DNA from: Scatophagus argus
Lineage: Eukaryota > Chordata > Actinopteri > Scatophagidae
Direction: 5' to 3'
Length of the DNA stretch: 64,000 nucleotides
Assembly: GCF_020382885.2 (NCBI RefSeq)
Contig: NC_058504.1
Span: 14,457,019 to 14,521,018 of the forward strand
The notes beneath the pieces are model-generated. The model was not told where the DNA came from, made no database searches, and saw only the letters and a list, made by a program, of their open reading frames with translations. Below, piece by piece: positions 1 to 12,300 of the stretch (its first letter is position 1; every line of letters starts with the position of its first letter). A program made the position numbers and the translations under genes.

Positions 1-1369
1 TTCCAATCTCAGCAGATACTGCATTAGCATCCACTTTAAAGCATAATAGCATAGAATAATGGAAAGGCTGCTTGTTTCAGCCTTGCAACCTGAGCCAAAT
101 ACAGTTTCTATGAACAAATACAAATACAACTAGAATTGTGTTCCTAAGCCCGTATAAAAAGCTACACTACATCAAACAAAAATGAGATAAAAAAAAAAAA
201 AACAAAACAATAAAGCGCAAGAAAAAAAAACAAGTCATAAATAAAAGCTATGGTATGTTTCAATGGCATCATCTTCAAGTAATCTTGTTCAAGTCCCTGA
301 TATTTAGTGGTTCATGTAAACATTGAAGTCTTTAACACAGACACAGAACCAACAGTTCATAAAAAGGCAGCAGCAATTCAAATGTACAATACACAACCGA
401 CATTGACGTCTCCTTCACCACGCTGGTCCAGTCACATCAGTTTGTGTTAAATTCTTTGAGTGGTGCCATAGACACTGAAATTAAAACTTTTGTACGACAA
501 AGCCTGCAGCAGGCGGAGGGCCACACTTTCAATCGCTCTGCCACAAGGCTCGACTTTGGAGGTGAAAACAAAAAAAACCCCAAAACTCAAGATGTGTTTG
601 AGCTGCAGACTTCACCTGCTGTGCTCAAAACAATGAATTCTTCGTCCACTCTGAGGGCTTGCATGCCGAGGGGCCCTTCGGCTCCAACAGAGAAGGCAGG
701 ATCAGTGGTTTGCTGACATTCAGGGGACACACCCGAAAATTTCGCCGACATACAACAGCCTCTGTTTTTCCTGCCAAGTCAGTGACAAGCATATGTTTTT
801 CGCTTCTTCTATTGCTCTCAAAACGGTGGCTCAACAAATGAAACCAGTCCATTTGTTCTCCCTAAAATGCGTTCAATTTTTGGGATTAGAAATTTTAAAA
901 AGTATGTCAAGCAGCAAGATATCCATAACACAGATACTTTGCGTTCTGTGCACTTCTAAAATTGGCTCAGCTATCACACAACTGAGATCAGGCACTGAAT
1001 GAGGTCGGTGTTAGATCACACTGCTGCTTTCATCTCATTCACAGTGATGACAGTCTCATAATAAACAGATTTATTTAAAAAAACAGTGGAGAATATGGTT
1101 ATAACGTTTTGCAATGCCTTGCTATTTCACATGAGCATTTGTCACGTCAGTGTGATGACTTCTACTGGGTCTGTCTTGCCTTTGGACCTCTGCTTGCGTT
1201 TGAGGTGTCTCCGTGAGAGAGACGGGGGAGCTGGACAAGCCGAAGGTATTGCGGAGCTGACGGAGAGAGAGAGGAGGTCTGTACAAGGATATTTCGGGGT
1301 TGGGACTTGGCACGGAAGTATAGCTGTGCACTCCCGCAGGGGTTTTTGTTCCCTCTCCGTCTCCTGGCG
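1..1369 (-). other. ccnjl: 3' UTR and downstream flank of ccnjl
   Basis: No coding potential is visible left of the ccnjl stop at 1372-1370. The only canonical polyadenylation hexamer on the minus strand is AATAAA at 1075-1070, about 295 nt after the stop, so the 3' UTR probably ends near 1050. The sequence further left is AT-rich with A-tracts near 190-230 and no recognisable gene. Confidence 0.5.
1070..1075 (-). terminator. Putative poly(A) signal of ccnjl
   Basis: AATAAA on the minus strand (TTTATT on plus), the only perfect hexamer downstream of the ccnjl stop codon within this window. Use is inferred. Confidence 0.45.
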
Positions 1370-4300
1370 TCACCTGTCAAAGCAGCCGGCTGTGAAAGTG
1401 TGATGAGCTCCCAGGTAGCCCCCGCTGTAGGCCATACTCAGACAGTGCCGTGGCTCTCCAGCAAGGGCCATCTGCACAGAAATGGGGCCCTGGAGAGGCA
1501 GCCCGCGAGCCCCCGGCTGAAGACCAGAGGTCAGACTTGGGTAGGAGGGGAACCCACCCCCAGGAGTCATGGAGGGAGCCCCAGTGAGGAGACCCATCCT
1601 GTGGCTCTGAAGGAAGTCCTGAGACATGTTCACCACAGGCCCCAAAGCCTGGGAGTCAGCTAGCGCTTGCAGCTGGGACAGGGATGGGGAATGCTGGGAA
1701 AGGTGTGGGAAGCTGTCTGGCTGAAAGAGCAGCTGTGGTGTGGACGAGGTGGAGGAGGAGGAAGAGGAGGAGGAGGAGGCAGGTCTCTGAATGGCTGACA
1801 CTGGAGAGAGATGAGAGGTCTGGGACTGAGACTGCAGAGACGAGGGTCGATGAGGAGGAGTGGATTTGGTCTTGTTGGCCTCCTTAACGTCATTGTCATG
1901 AGCACTGGGGAAAGGTAAGGCAAACGTAAAAAGATTAAAGACGAATCAACACACATGTAGATGAATGAGGTGTGAATCGGAACAAGAGCTGTGCTTGCAC
2001 TGCAGGGAGAGAGCCAAGTATGTGCATACCTGAGAAACGGATCTATCCAAAAAAAAAAAAAAAAAAAGAAAAAGAAAAGAAACACAATTGCTGCTCACAT
2101 AAATCCATTAGCCGATACCCTTTTTAAGCTCATATAATTAGTATTAACATGTGCAAACAAACAGATGTAGATGCACACAAATACACACACAGCCATCTGC
2201 TGACCAACAAATGTGCAACTTAAGTACTGTTGTGAAATTACCCAGCACGAAGGCTACCGGCGAGGATTAACAGATGGACAAGTTTTGTTAGATGATACAC
2301 ACAACATTAAAAGCCAGCAACAGGCGTCCATCTTATGACCTAAAACCATGACAACCAAAACTCTAAAGATATGGGATTGATGCCATCTACCTTGATTTAC
2401 CTACTACACTGGGAGAGGTATGTCTGTCGGCCTGGCTCTCTCTCAGAGCTTCTTTTCTCCTCTATGTGACTGTGTGTCTGTGTGAGTTAGTAAGTGTGCT
2501 TGTGTGTGTCCCTTACAGCAGCATGAGCTCAATGCACTGGGTCAGGTGGTCCCACGTGTAGCCCGTTAGTAGATGCAGGGCAGTCGTCCAGCTTGGGGAA
2601 ATCTGAAGGCAAATGCGAGATGCTGCCACACATGCAGAAGCAACCTGGGATGGTCGGAAACTCAGGAAAGCGTGATCTGGAAGAACCCAGAGACGAGCGT
2701 TTCATTCTTTGATAAAACTCAGACCACAAGCTAATAAGATTACATCCGACGCCTCGACAAACAAAGCAAAATCCAGTTCACCTTTCTTCTCTTGACCCAC
2801 CTTGAAGTGAGACTTCCAGGAAATAATGAGTGTATTTGTCCATGAAAGCCTTGGTCTTGGAGAGGGAGGAAAGGGGCCAGCCGTTGTAGAGGTCGCCCTC
2901 CTGCACCGAGGCGTGGAGGTAGTAGTCAATAAAGTGGGCGGGCGTAGGCATGCACAGGTTCCAGCCAAAGGTCTCCAGCAGCAGAAGCTCCATTTTGATC
3001 AGGTCCTTCTTGTTGAGAACCAGGTTCAGACTGCACATAAAGCCCAAGGAGTTCAGCTGCTCCAGTTTGGGGACCCGGTCCTCCTTCTCCTCAAATTTAC
3101 CTGAAAAGAAAGGAAGAGATACAGTGAGGTTACTGAAGAGTTTTTAGTGCAGCTCATACTCCACAGCCACATTGGAATGTTTGAGATAACAAGACGTTAG
3201 CTCTACTACTACCATATTTTTTTTAGAACACATTCCCATCCCATGAAGACTGCAAAGCTGAAACGATCAGATCAGCTGGCAAACAGGAAAGAAAATATCT
3301 GAAATAACTTTGATAACCATGTAACTGTTCAGGTCATCAAGTAGAATTGACCATTACATTGCAGCTCCTCAAAAGTGAGATTTATCTTTTCTTTTAAAAA
3401 AGAGAAACATTTGTGGTTTAGAAATAATTTATTAATCAGAAAGTAACTGACAGATGATTACAATACCGCCGTTAATTTATTTGTAAGATGCCTTTTGGAA
3501 ATCATAGGCACAGAGGTCAATAAGAAAATTAGACAACTACTGGCATAAATTTTGATGTTCATTGTATCTTTATCCAAAAATAACTAAATACACCACAACA
3601 TTTCAGCAGAAAATGTCACCTTGACCAGAGCCAAAGATAAAAAGCTACCTTGAGTGTTTATAAATTGCTTTGTCTCATTATTACAATGAATACATCATCG
3701 TCATCTGTAGCCACATAGAGAACATTTACGGTTCTTTCACAGAAACAACCACAAGCGCTTGCTAAGCTTTAGCAATTAAGCTGACTATTACTGAACATCT
3801 GGCCATGAAGCTAAGCTACTACACCAACAGGCGAGTGTCACTATAGGCTTATAGAGTGTGGATTACGGAAGTCTATAACACTTTCTATGAAAAAGCCAGT
3901 CAGCTCAATTCCCAATATTTCTGTTCCTCTCACTCACTCCAGATCCTCACAGACATGAGAGCAGAGCCATTATGGTGAGCCTGCTGCCCAAAATACGACA
4001 TCCTCCTTTCCATAGCAACAGCCCCAGGCCCTTGTGACCAAAGATGAGGGGCAATTTTGCCTTTAATCCAAGGGTCCAATAGGCCTCCTCTGCTCAAACT
4101 TTAAAGAATGCGAGCGGGGGTGGAGGTGGGGTGGGTATCAGGTTACTCTGATAGGGCCTCACTGTGGAGCATGTGCCTCAGCTACACGCAGCTTTAAGCA
4201 GGAAGATGTGGGGATCGAATGTGGACTTCTAATGAAACCGACTGGCATGCTGGCAATCTGGATTTTTGATACTGATATCCATCTTCACAAACACAACAAT

Positions 4301-7300
4301 CATATACAGATTTTAAATAAATAATTTTTTTTGATAAAGCTTCACTTAAAATCACCATATAGTTATAGTATAAACACTTAACACACTGTAACACACTATG
4401 GGACTACAATGCATTTGTAAACAGACAGAAGTGTTAAACACCTCCTGTGAGCACTAAAGAGTGGAGGTTAGTGAATAAACTGATAGTGAATGACAGTATA
4501 GTAAAACACAAAAGTAATAGCCTCATAGGAGTTGGTAACTGCAAGTGAATGCTACAAATAAACACTTAAAATGTCCTCTTATCGGCTTACAGCTACATTA
4601 TAAATTATAATAGACAATTAGATATGCTGAATTAATTTGGAAAAAAAAACAGATCCTTTTCATCCCTATGTACTGAGTGGGACATTTAACTTAAGGATAA
4701 CAAACACACACACACAAACACACACACACACTGCTGAGTGTCACTCATCTGCTGTGGCAGCTACCTGGTATTGTACCCACTGGTTAGGATTATTAAATTA
4801 CATATCGGCTTTGTCAAAATATGCATCCAGCTGTAAATGACAATATGGGGGAAATCGTGGCTTTTAATTTAGCAGCGGATAACACTTGTTTGATGCACCT
4901 TTCATTTACCTCTTTATGTCCACATTTCAGGGAGTGGGGCATCCTCCTACTGAGTTTTACCATTGATCCTGTGACTGACCATAAGAAGGGCAGGAGAGAG
5001 AGACAATGGCTAAAGAGGGAGGGAATGGCTGAGAGAGCATAAGGAGGTAGAGTGTGTGAGTGTGAGTGTGTGTGTGTGTGTGGGGGGGGGGGGGACTTCT
5101 GCTCAACAGGCTATGGGGGTAATTAGCAAAGAGGCAATAATGGCCTCTCTCTGCCAGAACAGGAAACACTATGAAACGGGGCTGTTTACACCCACCAGGC
5201 CTTGTTCCACAGCCCAGTCCACACTTGCCCCATTCTCTCACCCTCATATCCTCTGGATCAGGGCTCTGTCTGCTGCTAGACTGCTATGTCCACACAGACG
5301 CTGCCATAAAAAGCCATCAATGCTCCCAATCTTCACACAACCACAGCCTCTTTGATCTGAAGGAAGACACGGCACAAGTCAATCTCCTCATTGTGCTCTT
5401 TGATTACTCTTCTGGTTTACTGCTGCGGGTGACTGGGCACATGAGACATGGGCTGCCCAAAAACAAAAAGAAAGCAAGTACATACAGAGCTACAGTATGA
5501 TTAGAGCCACAAACCGGTTTCATTTACTAGAAAAGAAACCGACTCCCGTGTGTATTAGGGCCTGTATGATAAAACAGTGGTCTCGTTCATTTCAGGGAAT
5601 TGGCACAGCAGGGTTGCAGCCACAGATGGCTACAGCTAAAAACACTGGGAAGTAAAGCAAAAAAAAGTTGATCCTGGTTCTACATTATCTGCAGCACATC
5701 AAGCAGCAGGCCTTGTGGACTGTAACTTAAGACTGCAGCCAACTATTATTCACATTCTGCATTAATTTGTCAGTTATTTTTTCAATTGATCATTTCATTG
5801 TTTGGCCTAAATGATCAGTCTAAATTGTCAGAAATAGGATAAAAATACCAATTACATTTTCCCGAGGTGCCTGAGGTGATCAAATTGTTTTGTCTGACCT
5901 ATCAGTTTTAACTGTGCTATTTCTCATTTTATTTTTGTCTCACAAGTCATACAGTCCTATCTGAAACAAATGTAGAACTTAATTCAGCGTATTCGTGTAT
6001 GATAAGCCACTAAACTGGACTTTGTGGTTTAGATGTCATCTTCTCCCCTATACTCTGTAGCAACACAACAACACCACACCAACACAGTCCCTTTGTAGCA
6101 TTTTTACTGTGTGAATTTGGCCAGAAAGAGATGGTGCATTCCTCTCCTGTGAGTTCAGCCCACCTGGAATGCAAGCAGCTAAATGATCCTATCTTCAGTC
6201 AGCAATCTGCTAAGAAGCACTGATAAAGGAAAAAAAACAGACTTCCTTTTTATCTACACCAATTACCGAGACTGCAACTACAGGACACCTCTACCTTCCC
6301 ATCACAATCACAGGAGAAGTTAAAGGTCAGGGGTTAGGGAGAGGTAAGGCCAGCATGCAGCGCCTCCCCCCAGGTGTGCAAGAGATGTGCAGGTGGGGGT
6401 GGGGAGAGGTTTCAAGTGAATAGGGGCTGGTTGGAAGCTGTATTCACACAGTGGCAGAAAGGCCACACTGATGCTCTTAATTCTGCAGACATCAAGCAAT
6501 TTTTGTCCATTTCAATCAGTCTTAGAAGTGGTCAAGTTCCTTTAAAAGAAATATAAGAAATGGCCAAAATCAACCCTAGGCTACGGAATCTAAAAAAGTC
6601 TAAAAAAACGAAAAACGAAACAGCCATTAAAAATCTCCATATTACAGAGAATATAAAGTCCCTATGAGATCAGTGGTGCATTATCTTACATTATCTTTGT
6701 GATTTCTCTGAACTTGTGACGAAAAATGGCAGATATTTGGTTCAAATGCAATTATTAGCAAGTGAAAAAGATACTTGGAATAGCATAGCTCCCAAACGAG
6801 TAGCTTGTAATTTTTTAAAGATATCTACTGAGACTAAAAGAGGCACAGTTGGAGGAAAAACAGGAGAATGATTTGACTTTATACCAAACTCCTACAGTGA
6901 CATTGTAGCAGAGCCAGTTCACATTCATGTTATCTACTGCTATCATCTAATGTTAATGAACTCTTGCCAGTCAGGATTGAAGTGAAGATTTAAAGGCAAT
7001 CTTCATTTTCTTCCTGATTCTCCACTTTGTCTTTTTCTTGGCTTGATAGCCCTAAAGGTTCTTCCTCTGCTCTTTAAACTCTTTTTATTTGCTGGTTCAT
7101 CTTTCATTGGAAGTGTGAAAATTGGTCACAGCTCCATCACAGAATCTCTGTGTTGCCACTGCTGGCCGGCAGCTCTCACAATGTAGGCTCGGACTGACCC
7201 TTGACCCCTGATGCTAATGGAGAATCCTGGAATCCCAGCCCTGACTGTGTGTGTGTGTGTGTTTGTGTGTGTGCGTCTGTTGAGTCTTATAATAATTGAT

Positions 7301-9353
7301 AATCCAAACACATCTGTACATCTTTACATAATTCCTTTAATTATGAGAGCCCCATACGACAACAGTTCCATCAGAATTATTGTCAAACCTCTAAGAGGGG
7401 AGTATAGTGGGACGGGGGTTCCCTACTAATCTACATTTCAGTGCACCCTGCTGAGTGGTTCAGTTCTAACATGTCCCATTTTGCAGGCCACCACCTCTAC
7501 CTCCTTTTCTACCCTGTTTAACATCAGCAGCCGACCTGCCTTTGAAGTACCGCTCCACTCATTTCCCAACCCCCCAGGGATGCGGGGCAGCTTTTTACTG
7601 GCCGCCCTGTCCCAGGACCGGCTTGCTCTGCCTGTTCCCTGATGAGGTGAGTGAATGAGGAGGAAACAGAGCCAGCAGCAAAGGGTAAGAGGACACCACC
7701 AGAGCTCCGTCAGTTAAATGGTAATGTGGCAGTAAAGCAGTGCCCTTTCAGTGGGAAATTCTGTAATGACTTCAGTGTGAATTCTAATTAGATGATCACA
7801 AAAACACAGTCTATAGGTTTATCCAAAGGTTGCCACAGCAACAATCTCCTAATTTAGCCAAGACCATACGCGCAAACACACACAAACACAGGCCTGTGCA
7901 CACAACAACCTCCATCCGTCAGTCTCTGCTCCCCTCCCCCTCTCTGGAAAGTGTCTGACTGGCTGGCTGGCTGGCTGGCCGTCCTGCTTGCATTTGATGG
8001 GCTTTTGTTTGAGGCCTGACTCGGAGAGCATATGGCAGGTGCCCCTCAGCACACAGCTCCTCCCCACCCCCGGGCTCAGAGGCCTCGGTAAGGGCACTGA
8101 GTAGTCACAAGACTGAGGTTCTCGGGTGTTTCATAGGTTGCTCTTTTTTTTTTTGTTTGTTTAGAAACTGAATCAGGTTCACTGAACAGAACAGATGAGA
8201 TCCACTTTCAGCAATAACTTGCTGCAGCCACTCACCACAAAACAGATCACAAGAGCATCCCGTAATCATAATCAAAATCTAAATGCAACAAAACATATAA
8301 GAATGTGAAACACGGAAACCACAACAACAAAATAAAAAATGAAATAACATTCTTGCATTAGCTGGCAGCAGAGGCACATCCATGATGTCATTTACCATAA
8401 CAAATAGCTGCAGCATGCAGAGCTCTGACTTCAGGGACCAGGATCTGCCAAGAAGACTGATGTGATCACTGCAGGACTTCATGGAATATAACACAATAGA
8501 AACTTTAGTATAGGGATGTGGACTTGTTTTAAAACGTCAATTAAATACAATACTAGTCTTCAACGAAATTCACATTAAATACACAGATAGATAGATTAAC
8601 TTTATTGATCCCACAGCGTGGAAATTCACTTGTCACGGCAACTCACAAGAACAGAACTAGATTTTTTGGCATTAGGTGGGGGTCTCTAAATAAGTGTCCA
8701 ACAGTCAATAACACTAAATCCCCATGGGTTTAAAGAACTGACCATAATCTTACTCCTGCAAATCAAGAAGAGCTCATCCATGAACAAACACATGCACACA
8801 CACACACGGGCATCCACAAAAACACACACGCACAATAGAGTAACAGGATTAAGCAGTGACTGCTGAGAGGCACAAAAGAAGGAGCGATTAATTAACCTAG
8901 TGCAGAAGACAGAAAAATGTAAAGAAAGACAACGTATGTGCCTGTTAAAGGCAGACAGCGGGACCTGGGGACTCTGTTCAGTAACTAGGCCAGATTCCAA
9001 GGCACCTAAGGGCAGATAAAAATCCAAGACAACTTTGAATCAAACATCCTTTCAAGCCCTGATCAGTCATGGCAGAGACTCCCTAGAGCAGAGAGGAAAG
9101 AGCCTGACTCACTAAAAAACCCAATCAAAAGATAAAAAAAATAACCCAAAAAACAAAAACTGATTAATCAATCAGAAAATAAAAGTAGATGCTGTGGCTA
9201 GGTTGACTTGGCAATATTTGTATGGCTACATAAGAAAACTCTAAAAACTATTCTTGGATTCCCATGTGATTTCTTTAAAAACCTCTTTCAAGTCTTATAT
9301 TCAAATTTATCCGACCACAGAAACTACTTTGATTGCAAAGATGGTCTGTGCCT

Positions 9354-9390
<37 letters not shown>

Positions 9391-12300
9391 GCCCTCCCTA
9401 GTGAGTGGGCCCTGTTCCAAACTCCCACTTTGACAGCATCATTAGTCTAATTACCCATGATGCCAAGGGCTGCATTAATGTACAGAAAACCTCACAGTCC
9501 GTTAATCACCAGACAGACTCTGAGACACTAAAAACTACCACACATCCTGCAGCATTCATCAGCGGGGGAAGGACGATTAACACACCTGCTTTACACAAAA
9601 CACGCATAAATACCTTTTTTCTTTTTTTCTTTTTTTTTTACATCAAACATGCATACTTTTTTTTTTTTTTTACAGAAAGAAAATAACTGATTCCCGAGTT
9701 TGTTCTGTTTTTATTTTTTCCTGGTGTGCCGTTTGAAATCAGGAACGTGCTGGCAATCAGGGGTGCAGCAGAAAACAGCATTCATGCCAGTGACAAATTT
9801 ACGCTGGTTACTTTTACTTCATTCTTTCTTTCAAACATAATGCAAACTGAATGATGTTTGAGCAGTAGTCGAACGGAAACGTGTGGAAAATCATTTATGC
9901 GCCAATGAACTGCGTCACCTGTATACATAGTAATGAGTGAACATGACTTTTGGACAACAATGGAAGTCTGTGACGCACTGGAATGAGCCACATCACGCTT
10001 TTGTTACACAGGAAATACTTGTTATTAAGATCAATCTATTGTTGACTTTGGTCCTTTGTATGATTAAAACTTAGAAATAAAGAATATCCTTGTAATTGTA
10101 TTGTAAAAGTATGAAGACAGGAGGGGCTGATCACACAGAAAGGTGTCACTAGACAAAAGTGTTGTACTGGGACTGGGGGGGGGGGTGCTTCCCACTGAAA
10201 CAAATCACATTTTGGATGACAGAGTAAAAAGACCAAAGGGAAAAAAAAAACTTCTCACACCTTTGATTAGAGGATATTTTCATCTTAACAAGTGTGACAC
10301 TGGCTCATCTCAGACTGACTGAATGAGGCTTAAGTAACAGAGGCAGCCTCAGACATGTTAATACAGCCAGGATCAAAGCCACACAAAATGTTCTGCAGGC
10401 ATGAGCATAATTCCCAACAGTTTGCCCTAAAACAATGGGAGAGTCATCCTACCACAATGGCAACCTTTTTAAGGCCGCTGCTGCAGCTACAGTAAACTGT
10501 CATTACAGCCTATTGGATCAGTATAAAAAGTGGAGATGGATGATAAAAGAAAATACTATCATGGGCTCTTGAGCATAACTAAAATTGTCGCCTTGTTGAA
10601 GGAAGTGTTTCACCTTGTGCCATCTGTGCATAAACCATAGTCACAGTATCACAGCCCTTCTAAATTGACAAATCAAACCAAACTACAATGCTTTTGAAGA
10701 TGAAACGCACAGCCTAATCTTAGTTAAGTTACCTCTGTGCTAGATTGAAGAGACAGTATCCAAAACATCCATTTAAACAAACATGCAAGAAGTAAGAAGC
10801 CTCAGCGACAGAGGCGGAAGGCTGAAATGGACTTACTAGCTAGAAGCAGACAGGAGAGGGCGATGACATAGAGCTGCTTGACGGCCACGTCATAGTGGTC
10901 CATGAACAAGTCCAGCAGGTAGACAGCTAGGTGACGCGCCGTGGGACATAGCTGGTACCGATTACTCAGGATGGCCAACAAGTCTGCAAAGTACCGTCGC
11001 ATGCCAATCTGCGGCGAGTGTGCCCGGTAGACCGGTAGCTTCAGCTCCTGGAGGGGGAGAAGAGAGAAGAGGGGGGGCAAATGAGAGGGGTGTGAGGAGC
11101 AGGGTGGGCAGGAAGAAGCAGTGGAGAAACATGGGGGTTGTAAAGAATATGCATGACAATACTGAGCCATGCGTGTCTCTTGCTGACTGGGTTTAATGGC
11201 TGACAGGAGATCTGCTGGAGGCCTAAAATACTCACACTGACAATAAAACTCAATTTACCAGTAGAAATTGTTGATTATGCTGCAGCCTTGCTTGAATTTC
11301 ATTTAAATCACTATCGCTGCAGAGAACGGGCGCTAATATGGGTCATTGCAGGGGTCTCCGAGCAATGGGGTGACGGTGTATGAGGGGGGCTTTGCGGGTG
11401 TGGTTGGGGGTGGGGTGTGGGGGCACGGTTCCTCCAGCAGAGGCTGAGTAGTAGATAGGATTAGGTTTCACCCCTAGCACATCTCCTATTCATGTTCAAT
11501 TAGCTGCATGTGTTTCAAAGTGGGAAGGAAGACACTCAGGGGGCATTAGCATTGAATCAGCATCGGGTATCTTTCCAATCAGCAACAGAGAGCTAGAAAG
11601 CACGAGCCTCCAGTTTCAAAATCTGCCCCCGAGCAAGAAACAAAAAAACATTTAGTACAGGATGTACAAACTCATAGCAAGTATGTTCTCTGTATTTAAG
11701 CTGCTTATGCCAAAAAATGTTTTTCTTTGTTGTATTTTGCTCTGAGTAAAAACAAGAGCTTTAGATTTGGATTTAATAAGAGACTGAGGATTGGTAGATT
11801 AATCTCCTTAAAATCAAACCATGAGGGGTCCCCTACATTGACAGAAATGCAAAAAAACATCCACATCATGTTGTGAACTGTTGTTTGGAAAAGGTCCTGG
11901 ATTTCTGCATTTCAAAACCACTCATAGGAATACATGCTGCTTTGCCAAAATACAACATGCTGTGAGAACACCATCTTATGAAAACTGCAAACCATTTTAA
12001 GCTGAACCTAAACTTAACTGGAATCCAAATATTATCAGCCACACCCCCCTCCAAAAAACAATGTAAAAACCATCATAAAGCCACTTGACCGCAAGTGCCA
12101 CAGCAAACCACACCACCCAATCCTCTACAAACACTCCTCTTCCATAGCTTCAGCCTCAGCCTCTGGTCCATCTGTCTGTCTGGGGGTGCAAGGGCAGCAA
12201 GAGAATGGGGCTGGATCTGAGGTAGGGGGTGGGTCTGGGGAGGTCTGTGTAGGGTGGAGGTGCCTTTGTGGGGGACCCGCAACATAATTAAGGATTCCAC

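Larger units (their letters stand above)
3101..10836 (-). other. Large second intron of ccnjl
   Basis: A 7.7-kb intron between a donor (A|GTAAGT at 10836) and an acceptor (TTTTCAG ending at 3101). The open frames inside look like chance and show no domain or codon structure. It contains several (CA/GT)n and poly-G tracts and a LINE-like tail near 8.6 kb. No nested gene or RNA gene was recognised. Confidence 0.8.

Noticed and set aside
1660-2085. Minus-strand open frame starting with a phenylalanine run
   Set aside because: It reads an intronic A/T tract and then runs out of frame through ccnjl's last exon; not a separate gene.
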